A stretch of 64,000 nucleotides of DNA, taken from contig JAJZXJ010000007.1 of assembly GCA_021802425.1 (NCBI GenBank), positions 25,487 to 89,486 of the forward strand, given 5' to 3'. Origin of the DNA: Acidulodesulfobacterium sp021802425 (lineage in GTDB: Bacteria > SZUA-79 > Acidulodesulfobacterales > Acidulodesulfobacteraceae). The position numbers and the translations under genes were made by a program. This document shows positions 1-8,939 of the stretch, piece after piece. Numbering within the stretch: position 1 is the stretch's first letter; each line of letters begins with the position of its first letter. The notes under the pieces are model-generated. The model saw only the letters and a list, made by a program, of their open reading frames with translations, did not search any database and was not told the origin of the DNA.

Positions 1-523
1 TTCCGGCGGTCAGGGTTTAATCCTTGCAGGCATTATACTGGCGGATGCGGCCGCGATATATGAAAATAAAAATGCCGTTCAAACCCAATCTTACGGCCCC
101 GAGGCGAGGGGCGGTTCCAGCAAATCCGAGGTTATTATATCGGATAGCCCGATCGAATACCCGAAGGCAACAATGGTTGACTATATGGTTGCCTTAACAC
201 AGGAGTCTTTTACCAAGTATATCAAGGATGTTAAAGATAGCGGCATCGTAATTGCCGATAAAGAACTTGTGGCGGATTTTTCAAATGCTAAGGGCAAACT
301 TTATGTTATCGATATGGTTAAATCCGCAAGGGAGGAACTGGGAAAGCTTTTAGGATTAAATATTATTGCACTGGGTGTTCTCGTTGAACTCTCCGGCATA
401 GTTTCCCACGAGTCGATTGAACAGGCATTGATGAAAAGGGTGCCCAAGGGTTTTGAAGATTATAACAAAAAAGCTATAGAAATCGGCTTCAGGCTTGCAA
501 AAGAAATTAAAAACAATAAATAA
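1..523 (+). CDS. korC: 2-oxoacid:ferredoxin oxidoreductase gamma subunit, 5' truncated
   Basis: The reading frame is open from base 2 and enters the window already inside the gene; it starts with the phosphate-loop-like Gly-Gly-Gln-Gly and then carries QSYGPEARGGSSKSEVIIS, the family signature of gamma subunits of 2-oxoglutarate/pyruvate:ferredoxin oxidoreductases. These enzymes oxidatively decarboxylate (or reductively carboxylate) 2-oxoacids with ferredoxin in the cytoplasm. About 173 codons remain, so only a few N-terminal residues are missing. The alpha and beta subunits would lie upstream, outside the window. Assignment to the 2-oxoglutarate (Kor) rather than pyruvate branch is by resemblance only. 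ndk follows after 24 bases, probably co-transcribed. Confidence 0.85.
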   Translation, partial: SGGQGLILAGIILADAAAIYENKNAVQTQSYGPEARGGSSKSEVIISDSPIEYPKATMVDYMVALTQESFTKYIKDVKDSGIVIADKELVADFSNAKGKLYVIDMVKSAREELGKLLGLNIIALGVLVELSGIVSHESIEQALMKRVPKGFEDYNKKAIEIGFRLAKEIKNNK

Positions 524-547
524 TATTAAAATAAAGGGGTGCATTAA

Positions 548-964
548 ATGATAGAGCGGACACTTTCCATTATAAAACCGGACGGCGTGAAAAACGGGTT
601 AACGGGAAAAATTATTAGACTATTCGAGGAAAACGGCTTTGAGATAAAGGCTGTAAAAAAGGTCCATCTTTCGAAAAGCGAAGCGGAAGGGTTTTACTAT
701 GTCCATAAAGAACGCCCCTTTTTTAACAGCTTAGTTTCTTTTATGACGGAAGGGCCTGTTGTCCTTATCGTGTTATCCGCTGAAAATGCAATTCTAAAAA
801 ACCGCGAGTTAATGGGGGCAACAAACCCAAAAGACGCAAAAGAAGGAACTATCAGAAAAATGTATGCCGAAAGCATTGAAAGAAATGTGGTGCACGGCTC
901 CGACTCTTTGGAATCCGCAAAATTCGAAATTCCATATTTCTTTAATGTATTCGAGATATTATAA
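548..964 (+). CDS. ndk: Nucleoside diphosphate kinase
   Basis: 138 residues, the normal length for Ndk, which moves the gamma phosphate between nucleoside tri- and diphosphates through a phospho-histidine. The N-terminal ERTLSIIKPDG motif and the active-site segment NVVHGSDS, with the catalytic His at about residue 116, are both intact. A purine-rich GGGGTG lies about 6 bases before the ATG. It follows the ferredoxin oxidoreductase subunit closely and is followed by nth after 17 bases, suggesting a short co-directional transcription unit of housekeeping genes. Confidence 0.95.
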   Translation: MIERTLSIIKPDGVKNGLTGKIIRLFEENGFEIKAVKKVHLSKSEAEGFYYVHKERPFFNSLVSFMTEGPVVLIVLSAENAILKNRELMGATNPKDAKEGTIRKMYAESIERNVVHGSDSLESAKFEIPYFFNVFEIL

Positions 965-981
965 TTATATATTATATGTAA

Positions 982-1629
982 ATGCTTAATTCAATGTTTG
1001 CAAAAAAGGATATAGGCGGTATAGTAAAACTTTTTGAAAAAAATTACGGAGAACTAAAGCCCTTTTTAAACTTTAACAACGCCTTTCAGCTTTTAATAGC
1101 AGTGGTTCTTTCCGCCCAATGTACCGATAAACGGGTTAATATAATTACCGCAGATTTGTTTAAACGCTACATTAAACCGTCAGACCTCGCCAAAAAAGAT
1201 TTAAAAGATTTTGAAGAAGAGATTAAAACCTGCGGCATGTATCACAACAAGGCAAAAAACCTTATAGAAGCCTCTAAAATACTTACCGAAAATTTCGATA
1301 ATGAAGTCCCCGGGGATTTCGATTCGCTGGTCAGCCTTCCGGGAGTCGGAAGAAAATCCGCCAATGTAATACTCGGCACTTACTTTAATGAAGAACGGTT
1401 TCCGGTAGATACCCATGTATTGCGGGTTGCAAATCGAATCGGGCTTGTGAACCGGAAAACCCCCGAAAAAACAGAGGACGACCTTACCGCAATAATTCCT
1501 CCGAATCTCTGGATGAAAATGCACCGCTGGCTTATTTATCACGGCAGAACTTACTGCATTGCCAAAAATCCAAAATGCGCTGATTGCTTCCTGAAAGATT
1601 ATTGCCTTTATTATAAGTCTAAAATGTGA
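982..1629 (+). CDS. nth: Endonuclease III (DNA glycosylase/AP lyase)
   Basis: 215 residues. The helix-hairpin-helix LPGVGRKSAN holds the catalytic Lys (about K125), followed by the essential Asp in PVDTHVLRVANR (about D143). The C-terminus has the C-x6-C-x2-C-x5-C pattern (C192, C199, C202, C208) of the [4Fe-4S] cluster. The enzyme excises oxidised pyrimidines and nicks the abasic site. The start could be the ATG at 982 or the one at 994 (MFAKKD); no strong ribosome site separates them. Confidence 0.95.
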   Translation: MLNSMFAKKDIGGIVKLFEKNYGELKPFLNFNNAFQLLIAVVLSAQCTDKRVNIITADLFKRYIKPSDLAKKDLKDFEEEIKTCGMYHNKAKNLIEASKILTENFDNEVPGDFDSLVSLPGVGRKSANVILGTYFNEERFPVDTHVLRVANRIGLVNRKTPEKTEDDLTAIIPPNLWMKMHRWLIYHGRTYCIAKNPKCADCFLKDYCLYYKSKM

Positions 1630-1676
1630 TATTAATCATAAAAATTAAAAGATTAACCTGATATAATAAATCCCAA

Positions 1677-2099
1677 ATGAGCCCAGTAATAAGATACTTT
1701 ACCATAGCTTCTTTATTATACTTAATTATCGGGGCGGGTCTCGGCTTAGTTATGGCAATTTATCCTCCGTGGGTTAACTATTTACTTTTAGCCCATGTTC
1801 ATTTTCTTTTGCTGGGATTCATTGCTATGATGATATATTCCGTAGGTTATCATGTTTTACCCCGTTTCAGCGGCTTTAAACTTTATAGCGAAATACTCGT
1901 AACGGTTCAATTTTACCTCGCCAATATAGGATTAATCGGTATGGCTTTTACATGGATTATTTCAGAAGACGGGTCTTCCGGATTTTATTCTATTTTAGCC
2001 CTTAGCTTTTTTGCCTTAATGGAGTTTTCGGGTATCTGTATTTTTGTTTTTAATAATATTATGACATTATCGGGCAAGGGTGGAAGGATGATGCCGTAA
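1677..2099 (+). CDS. Small membrane protein resembling a fragment of haem-copper oxidase subunit I
   Basis: 140 residues with four predicted membrane helices (about 5-28, 35-57, 75-97, 104-127). The second helix begins AHVHFLLLGFIAMMIYSVGY followed by HVLPRF, which resembles the His-bearing helix of NorB/CcoN-type oxidases (H-x-H followed by a LP-aromatic loop). The protein is far shorter than a catalytic subunit (450 residues or more), so it cannot hold the full haem/copper site; it may be a stand-alone haem-binding protein of that superfold. It starts 47 bases after nth. Function unknown; the family resemblance is by eye. Confidence 0.55.
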   Translation: MSPVIRYFTIASLLYLIIGAGLGLVMAIYPPWVNYLLLAHVHFLLLGFIAMMIYSVGYHVLPRFSGFKLYSEILVTVQFYLANIGLIGMAFTWIISEDGSSGFYSILALSFFALMEFSGICIFVFNNIMTLSGKGGRMMP

Positions 2100-2106
2100 A
2101 CCGGAT

Positions 2107-2739
2107 TTATTTTAATTGCAGAACTTTGTGAAGCTGTATTCCCAGCCTGACATTCAATTCATCTCTTAATATTTTTAATGCCAGATCTTTCGAAGACATA
2201 GAGGCAAAGGCCGCGGAGAATATAATTTTTGATGTTTTTATCAAGTTATTTTTTAAAAAATCTTTAGCAAAGGCATAATCATCTTCCGTTCCTATAACAA
2301 ACTTCAGCTCATCCGTTGCAGTAATATAATCTAAATTTTTATAATTATTCTTATGGGAAAAACCGCTTGAAGGACATTTTATATCGACAATTTTTATAAC
2401 ATGCCCGGGAACGCTTTTTAAGTCTATCGACCCGTTGGTTTCTAATAATACCGTATAATTTAATTTTATTAATTCATCGAACAATCCATAAACGGCTTCC
2501 TGAATTAAGGGTTCGCCGCCGGTAATCTCCACAAGCCTTATTTTTCCGCCTATCTTACTTAAATCATTAACAATTTCGCTTACGGCTAATTTTCTGGAAT
2601 TTTCGGTCGTTAAAGCCTCTTCGGTATCGCAATAAGAACATTTAAGGTTGCAGCCCGCAAGCCTGACGAACTTACATGGATAACCGGCAAAGGAAGATTC
2701 GCCCTGAATACTGTAGAAAATATCGTTTACGAACAACAT
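2107..2739 (-). CDS. queE: 7-carboxy-7-deazaguanine synthase (radical SAM)
   Basis: 210 residues. The N-terminal FYSIQGESSFAGYPCKFVRL is typical of QueE, followed by the CNLKCSYC radical-SAM cluster motif (C30, C34, C37) and the SAM-binding TGGEPL. QueE makes the deazaguanine ring in queuosine (or preQ0) synthesis from carboxytetrahydropterin. AAAGGA lies 5 bases before the ATG. It is divergent from tatA and converges on the small membrane protein; queC/queD are not in the window. Confidence 0.92.
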   Translation of the reverse strand: MLFVNDIFYSIQGESSFAGYPCKFVRLAGCNLKCSYCDTEEALTTENSRKLAVSEIVNDLSKIGGKIRLVEITGGEPLIQEAVYGLFDELIKLNYTVLLETNGSIDLKSVPGHVIKIVDIKCPSSGFSHKNNYKNLDYITATDELKFVIGTEDDYAFAKDFLKNNLIKTSKIIFSAAFASMSSKDLALKILRDELNVRLGIQLHKVLQLK

Positions 2740-2753
2740 TTTAGTCCTTTCAT

Positions 2754-2782
2754 TTGAATATTTTAATAAATTATTATATAAT
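2754..2782 (+). promoter_or_regulatory. Probable sigma70-type promoter of tatA
   Basis: TTGAAT at 2754-2759 and a perfect TATAAT at 2777-2782 are separated by 17 bases, 22 bases before the tatA start codon. It lies in the queE-tatA divergent gap. Sequence match only. Confidence 0.55.
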
Positions 2783-2803
2783 TTTTATATAGGGGGTAAA
2801 AAA

Positions 2804-3160
2804 ATGTTTGGAATAGGAACACCCGAAATACTTATTATTATCGTAGTTGCTCTATTAATATTCGGCCCCACGAAACTTCCGGAGCTTGGCAAAACTCTCG
2901 GTAAGGGACTCAGGGAGTTTAAAAAAGCATCTTCGGATTTAAAAGAGCAAATTAATCCCTTGAATGAGGGAGAGCAGCCGCAGCCGGAATCCCCAAACCT
3001 GATTTCCGGCGAAAAGACGGCAGGCAAAAAGAAACGGCAGGCTAAAAGAAAACCGGCTAAAGCGCCAAAAACCCGTTCAAAAAAACCTGCGCAGGGGGCG
3101 GCCAAAGCAATCCCGGCGAAAAGGTCAAAAACTAAAAGCGATAAACAAAAACCTCAGTAG
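2804..3160 (+). CDS. tatA: Sec-independent protein translocase TatA/TatE family
   Basis: 118 residues. The N-terminal membrane helix with the conserved FG motif (LIIIVVALLIFGPTKLPELG), then the amphipathic helix GKGLREFKKASSDLKEQI, are classic TatA. The tail (from about residue 60) is an unusually Lys/Arg-rich, low-complexity extension. AGGGGG sits 7 bases before the ATG. Tat cargo in this window includes FdnG and the truncated protein at 63868. tatB/tatC are not present here. Confidence 0.93.
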   Translation: MFGIGTPEILIIIVVALLIFGPTKLPELGKTLGKGLREFKKASSDLKEQINPLNEGEQPQPESPNLISGEKTAGKKKRQAKRKPAKAPKTRSKKPAQGAAKAIPAKRSKTKSDKQKPQ

Positions 3161-3173
3161 TTGTTCTTTAAAG

Positions 3174-5672
3174 CTAAATATCCAAATTTACCACATTAAG
3201 GGCGTTATCTTCAATAAACTTACGCCTCGGCTCAACCTTATCGCCCATCAGAATGTCAAACATTCCATCTGCCTCCACAAGGTCGTTTATATTAACCTTT
3301 CTTAATGTCCTCGTCTCTTTGTTCATAGTTGTTTGCCAGAGTTGCTCGGGGTTCATTTCTCCAAGGCCTTTATATCTTTGAATGGAAATATTTTGGGGAA
3401 TTTTTGATTTAATAATGTCATAAAATTCATCCCGATTTTTTATTTCAAACTTTCTGGATTCTACTACAACAACCAAATTGGAAAAATCTAATGATTTTAT
3501 CTCTTTGTCCAAATTATAAATTGTTTTGTAGTCGATGGAGTCTAAAAACTTTTTATCGATATAAGTAGGGGGATTAAAGTTATCGTATTGAACTAATACT
3601 TTAAAATAGTCTTCAAAATCGGCATCGCCCGTGACGCTTATATTGCAATTCAGGCTTTGAAAATCATTGATTAACATGGCTAATTTGCCTGAATATTTTG
3701 GGCCGAGGGATGTTCCCGGCTCTTTGGCAATCAATAGATCGTTTGCGGTAAAATCGCCGTTTATTAAGTATTCCGCTATCTTTTTATTTATATGGATTTT
3801 ACTTAATTTATCGATTAAACTCTTGTAAGCTTTTATTTTATTAATCGCATCTTTAATCCATTTTTTATCTAAAATATGTTCTTCGTTCGAACCTTCCGGC
3901 TTTCTATAAACGCTTAAAGAATTAAGGGACTCGTTTAAAAGATATTCGTCCAGGGATTCCTCATCTTTAAGATAATGTTCGCCGTTACCCTTTTTGATCC
4001 TGTAAAGCGGCGGTAAAGCGATATAAAGATAACTGTTTTCTATAACTTCTTTCATATATCTGTAAAAAAAAGTAAGCAGCAATGCCCTGATGTGCGAGCC
4101 GTCCACATCGGCATCGGTCATTATGATTATCTTATGGTATCTCAGTTTTTCTAAATTAAAAAAACTTTCTTCTTTTTTAGAACCGGAGGTGATTCCGCCG
4201 CCTAAAGCGGTAATTAATATTTTTATCTCTTCTGAACCCAGCATTTTTTCGAGTCTGGCTTTTTCGACATTTAATATCTTTCCTTTTAAGGGGAGTATGG
4301 CTTGATATTTCCTATCCCGCCCTTGTTTGGCGCTGCCGCCTGCCGAGTCCCCTTCTACTATATATATTTCGCACTGCGAAGGGTCTTTTTCCTGGCAATC
4401 GGCTAATTTTCCGGGTAAAGATGAAAAATCTAATAAACTTTTCCTCCTGACAAGTTCCTTTGCTTTTCTTGCAGCTTCTCTTGCCCTTGAGGCGTCTAAT
4501 GCTTTTTCCACTATTATTTTTGCAACAGGGGGATTTTCGTCAAAAAATTCGGTAAGCTTTTCATTCACTAAAGATTCAACGACACCTTTAACGAAGCTGT
4601 TGCCGAGTTTAGTTTTAGTTTGGCCCTCAAACTGGGGATTGGGCATTTTAACGCTTATAACGGCGATTAAACCCTCTCTTACATCATCGCCTGAAATTTG
4701 AATAACTTCGTTGCGTTTACCGCCTCTATCTTTAAAATTGGCTAAATTTGCCGTGTAATAATTATTTATAACCCTTGTTAAAGCAGATTTAAAGCCTACT
4801 AAATGCGTCCCTCCTTCCTTTGTGTTGATATTGTTTACATACGAATATAATATTTCGGAATAGCCGTCGTTATATTGCAGGGAGATTTCCGTTATAACAT
4901 CGTCTTTTTTTGCCGATATTAAAATCGGTTCTTTTATAATGACGCTTTTATTCTGATTTATATATTCGACAAAAGATTTAATGCCGCCGTCATATTTAAA
5001 GTCATGTGATTTATTATTGATTTCGTCTATAATATTTATATGTATGCCTGCATTTAAAAAGGCAAGCTCCCTTAGCCTGTTTGATAATATATCAAAATCG
5101 AAGCTGTTAGCCTCCATAATCTCGTCATCGGGTGAAAAGGTTATGGATGTTCCTCTTTTTGCGGTCTTTTCGCATTGTTCAAGTTTGCCGAGGGGGACGC
5201 CTTTGCTATAGCTTTGCCTATAAACATGGCCGTCCCTATATATTTCCATATCTAATCTTTTGGACAGCGCGTTCACGACGGAGATGCCGACGCCGTGAAG
5301 ACCGCCGGATACCTTATATGATTTTTTATCAAACTTGCCTCCGGCATGAAGTACGGTAAGAACAACCTGTGCCGCTGAAACACCCTGGGGCTCGTGAATA
5401 TCCACGGGGATCCCTCTTCCGTCATCTTCTACGGTAATACTGCCGTTAATGTTGATGCGGACATATATATTTTTACAATAGCCGGCTAATGCTTCGTCTA
5501 TGCTGTTATCCACAACCTCGTAAACTAAATGGTGAAGTCCTTCTATGCCGGTTGAACCTATATACATTCCGGGTATCTTTCTAACGGCCTCCAATCCTTC
5601 CAAAACCTGAATATCAGAGCCTTTATAGGTTCCGCCGCTATCTTTATATAAATTTTTTTCGTTTTCGCTCAT
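3174..5672 (-). CDS. gyrB: DNA gyrase subunit B
   Basis: 832 residues. GHKL ATPase domain at the N-terminus (IGSTGIEGLHHLVYEVVDNS, then the DDGRGIP and GLHGVGISVVNALS loops), transducer, and TOPRIM domain with EGDSAGGSAKQGRDR and the metal-binding DADVDGSHIR. The C-terminal QRYKGLGEMN is also present. An insertion between the TOPRIM halves (about residues 560-730) makes it slightly longer than the 800-residue norm, as in many Gram-negative GyrB. It lies directly downstream of dnaN with no recF between, and is tail to tail with tatA (13 bases apart). Confidence 0.97.
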   Translation of the reverse strand: MSENEKNLYKDSGGTYKGSDIQVLEGLEAVRKIPGMYIGSTGIEGLHHLVYEVVDNSIDEALAGYCKNIYVRININGSITVEDDGRGIPVDIHEPQGVSAAQVVLTVLHAGGKFDKKSYKVSGGLHGVGISVVNALSKRLDMEIYRDGHVYRQSYSKGVPLGKLEQCEKTAKRGTSITFSPDDEIMEANSFDFDILSNRLRELAFLNAGIHINIIDEINNKSHDFKYDGGIKSFVEYINQNKSVIIKEPILISAKKDDVITEISLQYNDGYSEILYSYVNNINTKEGGTHLVGFKSALTRVINNYYTANLANFKDRGGKRNEVIQISGDDVREGLIAVISVKMPNPQFEGQTKTKLGNSFVKGVVESLVNEKLTEFFDENPPVAKIIVEKALDASRAREAARKAKELVRRKSLLDFSSLPGKLADCQEKDPSQCEIYIVEGDSAGGSAKQGRDRKYQAILPLKGKILNVEKARLEKMLGSEEIKILITALGGGITSGSKKEESFFNLEKLRYHKIIIMTDADVDGSHIRALLLTFFYRYMKEVIENSYLYIALPPLYRIKKGNGEHYLKDEESLDEYLLNESLNSLSVYRKPEGSNEEHILDKKWIKDAINKIKAYKSLIDKLSKIHINKKIAEYLINGDFTANDLLIAKEPGTSLGPKYSGKLAMLINDFQSLNCNISVTGDADFEDYFKVLVQYDNFNPPTYIDKKFLDSIDYKTIYNLDKEIKSLDFSNLVVVVESRKFEIKNRDEFYDIIKSKIPQNISIQRYKGLGEMNPEQLWQTTMNKETRTLRKVNINDLVEADGMFDILMGDKVEPRRKFIEDNALNVVNLDI

Positions 5673-5692
5673 TAATTACCTCATTTAATATA

Positions 5693-6874
5693 TTAATATC
5701 TCATAGGCATAAATACGCCTATAATTTCCATTATTTTACCCTCGCCTTTTTTGTTATCCGTGAACGGCTCGATGACGAACGGGGTGTAAATCGTGTTAAA
5801 CTTGACTTGTATATTTTCCTCTATAATGTTTAAGATAAAATCCATAATATACCTTGAATTTAATTTAATACTTATGGGTTCGCCGCTATACTTAATATCT
5901 AATTCGTCGCTTGCCTCTCCAACGCTTGTATTTACAGTTTTAATTAGTAAATTATTATCGCTGAAACTTAGTTCTATAGAATGACTTTTTTCCTCGGCTA
6001 ATAAAGAAACCCTTTTAATCGAATTAAAAAAATTCTTAGTATTTATTATCGATGTCTTATAATTATCTTTAGGTATTACGGTTTGATAATCCGGAAATTT
6101 TCCTTCGATTAATCTGGATATAAGCTCGGTACCCTTAAAATTAAAAAATATATTATTTGAATTTATTGAAATATTAACCGAATCAAATTTATCCAACTTC
6201 AAAATCTCGGCTAAAACCTTTTTGGGTATTATCACTCCATTTTTTAACAAATCATAAATACCTTCATTTGTTTTACTGCTATAAATAATTTCCGCTTGAG
6301 CTAAAGCTAATCTATGCCCATCGGTTGCAACTAATCTGAGATAATCCTTCCCATTTAAATTAACCAAAACAAAATATACGCCCGTAAGATTTCTCTTTGT
6401 CTCTTCGTTCGCCGCCGTGGAAAATATAACATTATTAATAAGTTTCTTTAATATTTTAAAATCGATATTAAAATTATCTTCCGATTTAAAATCAACAATC
6501 GTCGGATAATCTATGGCGGGCACCGTTGTTAATTTAAAAACCGTTTTTTTATAGCTGATAGTAATAATTCCTGAATCATTTTCTTTAAAACTTATAAAAA
6601 TACCGTCTTCGGTTTTACTTTCAGGAAACTCTTTTACAACTCCGTAAGTTTTTTTTGAATTTACGGCAACCTTTCCTTCGGAGGTAACTTCCGCTTTGCA
6701 ATATGTTATAATGCTAATTTCTAAATCCGTTGCGCTTATTTTAATAGAATCTTTTCCTATATTTTCTATTAAAAGATTAGAAAGAATGGGCAGGGTTCCT
6801 TTTCTTTCGGATGCCCCTTGAACTATAAATAAGCAATTTAGAAAACTCTCCTTTTTAATTTTAAAATTTAACAT
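5693..6874 (-). CDS. dnaN: DNA polymerase III sliding clamp (beta subunit)
   Basis: 393 residues, the usual 365-400 range. Recognisable clamp features include the first-domain FIVQGASERKGTLPILSNLLIE, the central VATDGHRLALA, and the C-terminal VFMPMRY, a close match to the PMR(L/Y) ending of clamps. Lies between dnaA (250 bases upstream) and gyrB (20 bases downstream) in the classic origin gene order, but recF, usually between dnaN and gyrB, is missing. Confidence 0.96.
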   Translation of the reverse strand: MLNFKIKKESFLNCLFIVQGASERKGTLPILSNLLIENIGKDSIKISATDLEISIITYCKAEVTSEGKVAVNSKKTYGVVKEFPESKTEDGIFISFKENDSGIITISYKKTVFKLTTVPAIDYPTIVDFKSEDNFNIDFKILKKLINNVIFSTAANEETKRNLTGVYFVLVNLNGKDYLRLVATDGHRLALAQAEIIYSSKTNEGIYDLLKNGVIIPKKVLAEILKLDKFDSVNISINSNNIFFNFKGTELISRLIEGKFPDYQTVIPKDNYKTSIINTKNFFNSIKRVSLLAEEKSHSIELSFSDNNLLIKTVNTSVGEASDELDIKYSGEPISIKLNSRYIMDFILNIIEENIQVKFNTIYTPFVIEPFTDNKKGEGKIMEIIGVFMPMRY

Positions 6875-7124
6875 TTTTTAATTTTCCTATTATTATTATT
6901 AATTTAATAATATTTTAAAAACTTAATAGTAATAGTGGCGTTTAATCTGTTTATAACTCTATAATTACTTAGAATTATTAAATAATACATTGTTTAATAG
7001 TATGTGAAATTTTCATGCCTTTTCTAAAAAACATTGTTTAATTTTTTTTAATTATTTTTTTTAAACACGATATAAACATGAATTAAACAATTTTATCAAC
7101 AATATTTTATTAATTTTATATAAA
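6875..7124. promoter_or_regulatory. dnaA-dnaN intergenic region with DnaA-box-like site and decamer repeats
   Basis: A 250-base, strongly AT-rich gap. It holds one DnaA-box-like nonamer TTATCAACA at 7093-7101 and three copies of the decamer ATTGTTTAAT: direct at 6989-6998 and 7033-7042, inverted at 7082-7091. The two direct copies share the longer ACATTGTTTAAT. The dnaN promoter should also lie here. This may be one half of a bipartite origin with the 8538-8939 gap on the other side of dnaA; that is inference. Confidence 0.5.
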
Positions 7125-8537
7125 CTATGTTTTAATTATTTTAATAATAATATCTAAAGTTTTTTCTAATTCATCGTTATTCTTTAGCATTTTTTTAACT
7201 TTATTAACCGCATAAACAATAGACGAATGATCCTTGCCGCCAAATTTGTCGCCTATTTCGGGAAACGATAAATTAGTGTGATTCCTTATTAAATACATCG
7301 CTAATTGCCGGGGAACGACAAATTCCTTTAATTTTTTATTTGATTTAATATCGCAGATTTTAATATTAAAATAATTACAGACGACTTTTATTACCGCCTC
7401 TGCCGTAATAACCTTTTCTTCTTCCTTTAAAATATTTAAAGTAGCCTCTCTCGCAAGGTCTATTGAAATAGGTTTTCCGGTAAACGACGAAAAGGCGGCG
7501 ATTTTAATCATTGCGCCCTCTAATTCTCTTATATTGGAACTAATTTTATCCGCCAAAAGATTTAAAACATCGTCGGGAAAATCTATATTATTAAGGAAAG
7601 CCTTTTTTTTAAGGATTGCTATCCTGGTTTCAAAATCGGGCGGTTGAATATCTGCTATTAATCCCCATTCAAATCTTGACCTTATTCTTTCTTCGAGGCT
7701 TATAATATCCCTTGGAATTTTATCGCTTGAAACGACAATCTGTTTCTGGTTTTCATATAACGAATTAAAGGTATAAAAAAACTCCTCCTGGGTGCGTTCT
7801 TTTCCTGCAATAAATTGTATATCGTCTATTAAAAGCACATCGACATTTCTATATTTATTCCTAAATTCTACCATCTTATCATCCCTTATGGAAGTAATCA
7901 TTTCATTTGTAAATTTTTCCGATGAAACAAGGCATATATTTAAATCCTTTTCTTTAATTATTTTATTAGCGATAGCATTGAGCAAATGCGTTTTGCCCAG
8001 CCCGACATCGCTATAGATAAACATTGGATTATATGTTTGCCCGGGGAGATTGGCGACGGCAAAGCTGGCCGCATGCGCAAACTGATTTCCAGAGCCTATA
8101 ACGAAATTTTCGAAAGTGTATTTGGGATTTAAATTTATGTAATTCTTTTTAAGATTTTTTTTATTCGCAGGTTTATTTTCTGCATCAGACTGCGCGGTTA
8201 AAGATACTCTGGTTAAACAGCTATTATTTTCTTCTTGATTAATTTTATTATTATCCATTTTAATCAGGCTTTGATAATAATTTTTAATATCATAGCCGTT
8301 TTCGTCGTTTATATCGTAAATAAAATTTAATTCATCGTTATTGTTTAGTTTTTTCCAGATATTTAAAATAATATCTTTATAAGATTCGTTTATAATATCT
8401 TTAAAGAATTTATTAGGGACAGAAAAGGTTATGGTATTTTTATTCAATGTAATATTGGCAGGAATAAACCAGATATTAAAATTATTACTGCCTATCTCTT
8501 TTCTTAATTCTTCCAATAAAGGTTCTACAAAATCCAT
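7125..8537 (-). CDS. dnaA: Chromosomal replication initiator protein DnaA
   Basis: 470 residues. Domain I at the N-terminus (FNIWFIPANITL), a short linker, then the AAA+ domain opening with YTFENFVIGSGNQFAHAA, Walker A DVGLGKTHLLNA, and Walker B LLIDDIQFIAGKERTQEEFF. Domain IV ends with the DNA-binding signature FGGKDHSSIVYAVNKV. It binds DnaA boxes and melts the origin. Flanked on both sides by AT-rich gaps carrying DnaA-box-like sites, consistent with autoregulation. The region immediately before the ATG has only a weak ribosome site. Confidence 0.97.
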   Translation of the reverse strand: MDFVEPLLEELRKEIGSNNFNIWFIPANITLNKNTITFSVPNKFFKDIINESYKDIILNIWKKLNNNDELNFIYDINDENGYDIKNYYQSLIKMDNNKINQEENNSCLTRVSLTAQSDAENKPANKKNLKKNYINLNPKYTFENFVIGSGNQFAHAASFAVANLPGQTYNPMFIYSDVGLGKTHLLNAIANKIIKEKDLNICLVSSEKFTNEMITSIRDDKMVEFRNKYRNVDVLLIDDIQFIAGKERTQEEFFYTFNSLYENQKQIVVSSDKIPRDIISLEERIRSRFEWGLIADIQPPDFETRIAILKKKAFLNNIDFPDDVLNLLADKISSNIRELEGAMIKIAAFSSFTGKPISIDLAREATLNILKEEEKVITAEAVIKVVCNYFNIKICDIKSNKKLKEFVVPRQLAMYLIRNHTNLSFPEIGDKFGGKDHSSIVYAVNKVKKMLKNNDELEKTLDIIIKIIKT

Positions 8538-8589
8538 AAATTTATTATTTTAGTATTATTTATAATAAGAGGAATATTAGAATTAAACA

Positions 8590-8615
8590 GAGTTATCAAC
8601 ACTTGTTGATAACTC
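8590..8615. promoter_or_regulatory. Inverted pair of DnaA-box-like nonamers
   Basis: Two 11-base arms (GAGTTATCAAC and its reverse complement) are separated by 4 bases. Each arm plus one loop base gives TTATCAACA, one mismatch from the TTATCCACA consensus: plus strand at 8593-8601 and minus strand at 8604-8612. The same nonamer recurs at 7093-7101 on the other side of dnaA. Confidence 0.65.
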
Positions 8616-8868
8616 TAAAAGTATAATAATTACGATAAGTTATATTTTAAAATTTAAGATTTATTTAAATTAATTTAATACGTTTAATAAATTTTAAAAT
8701 AAAACAAAATAAAAATATGCGATAATTAAAACCTTATCAAATTTTTAAATATATTTCAATAATATTATAATAAATTTTTTATAATAAAATCAATATGTTA
8801 GTGAATAAATTTCTTCTTTCACCCTTATAATAGCATATTTTGGCTTTAAAGTGTGAAAATAAAAATTC

Positions 8869-8897
8869 TTGACATCTTTATTCTTATTTGCTTTAAT
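8869..8897 (+). promoter_or_regulatory. Promoter of the rpmH operon
   Basis: Consensus TTGACA at 8869-8874, 17-base spacer, TTTAAT at 8892-8897 (5 of 6), 42 bases before the rpmH start. It would drive rpmH-rnpA-yidD-yidC and perhaps mnmE. Confidence 0.65.
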
Positions 8898-8939
8898 TAA
8901 AATTTATCATAATTTTAAAATTTAGTTTGGAGCAACTTT

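Larger units (their letters stand above)
8538..8939. other. Putative chromosomal origin (oriC) between dnaA and rpmH
   Basis: 402 bases without a gene, very AT-rich, between divergent dnaA and rpmH. It contains a near-perfect inverted repeat at 8590-8615 made of two facing DnaA-box-like nonamers, a weaker box-like TTATCAAAT around 8734, a long A/T tract (about 8640-8800) that could be the unwinding element, and the rpmH promoter at its right end. Placement next to dnaA, rpmH-rnpA-yidC-mnmE and gyrB/dnaN is the classical bacterial origin context. GC skew was not computed. Confidence 0.65.
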
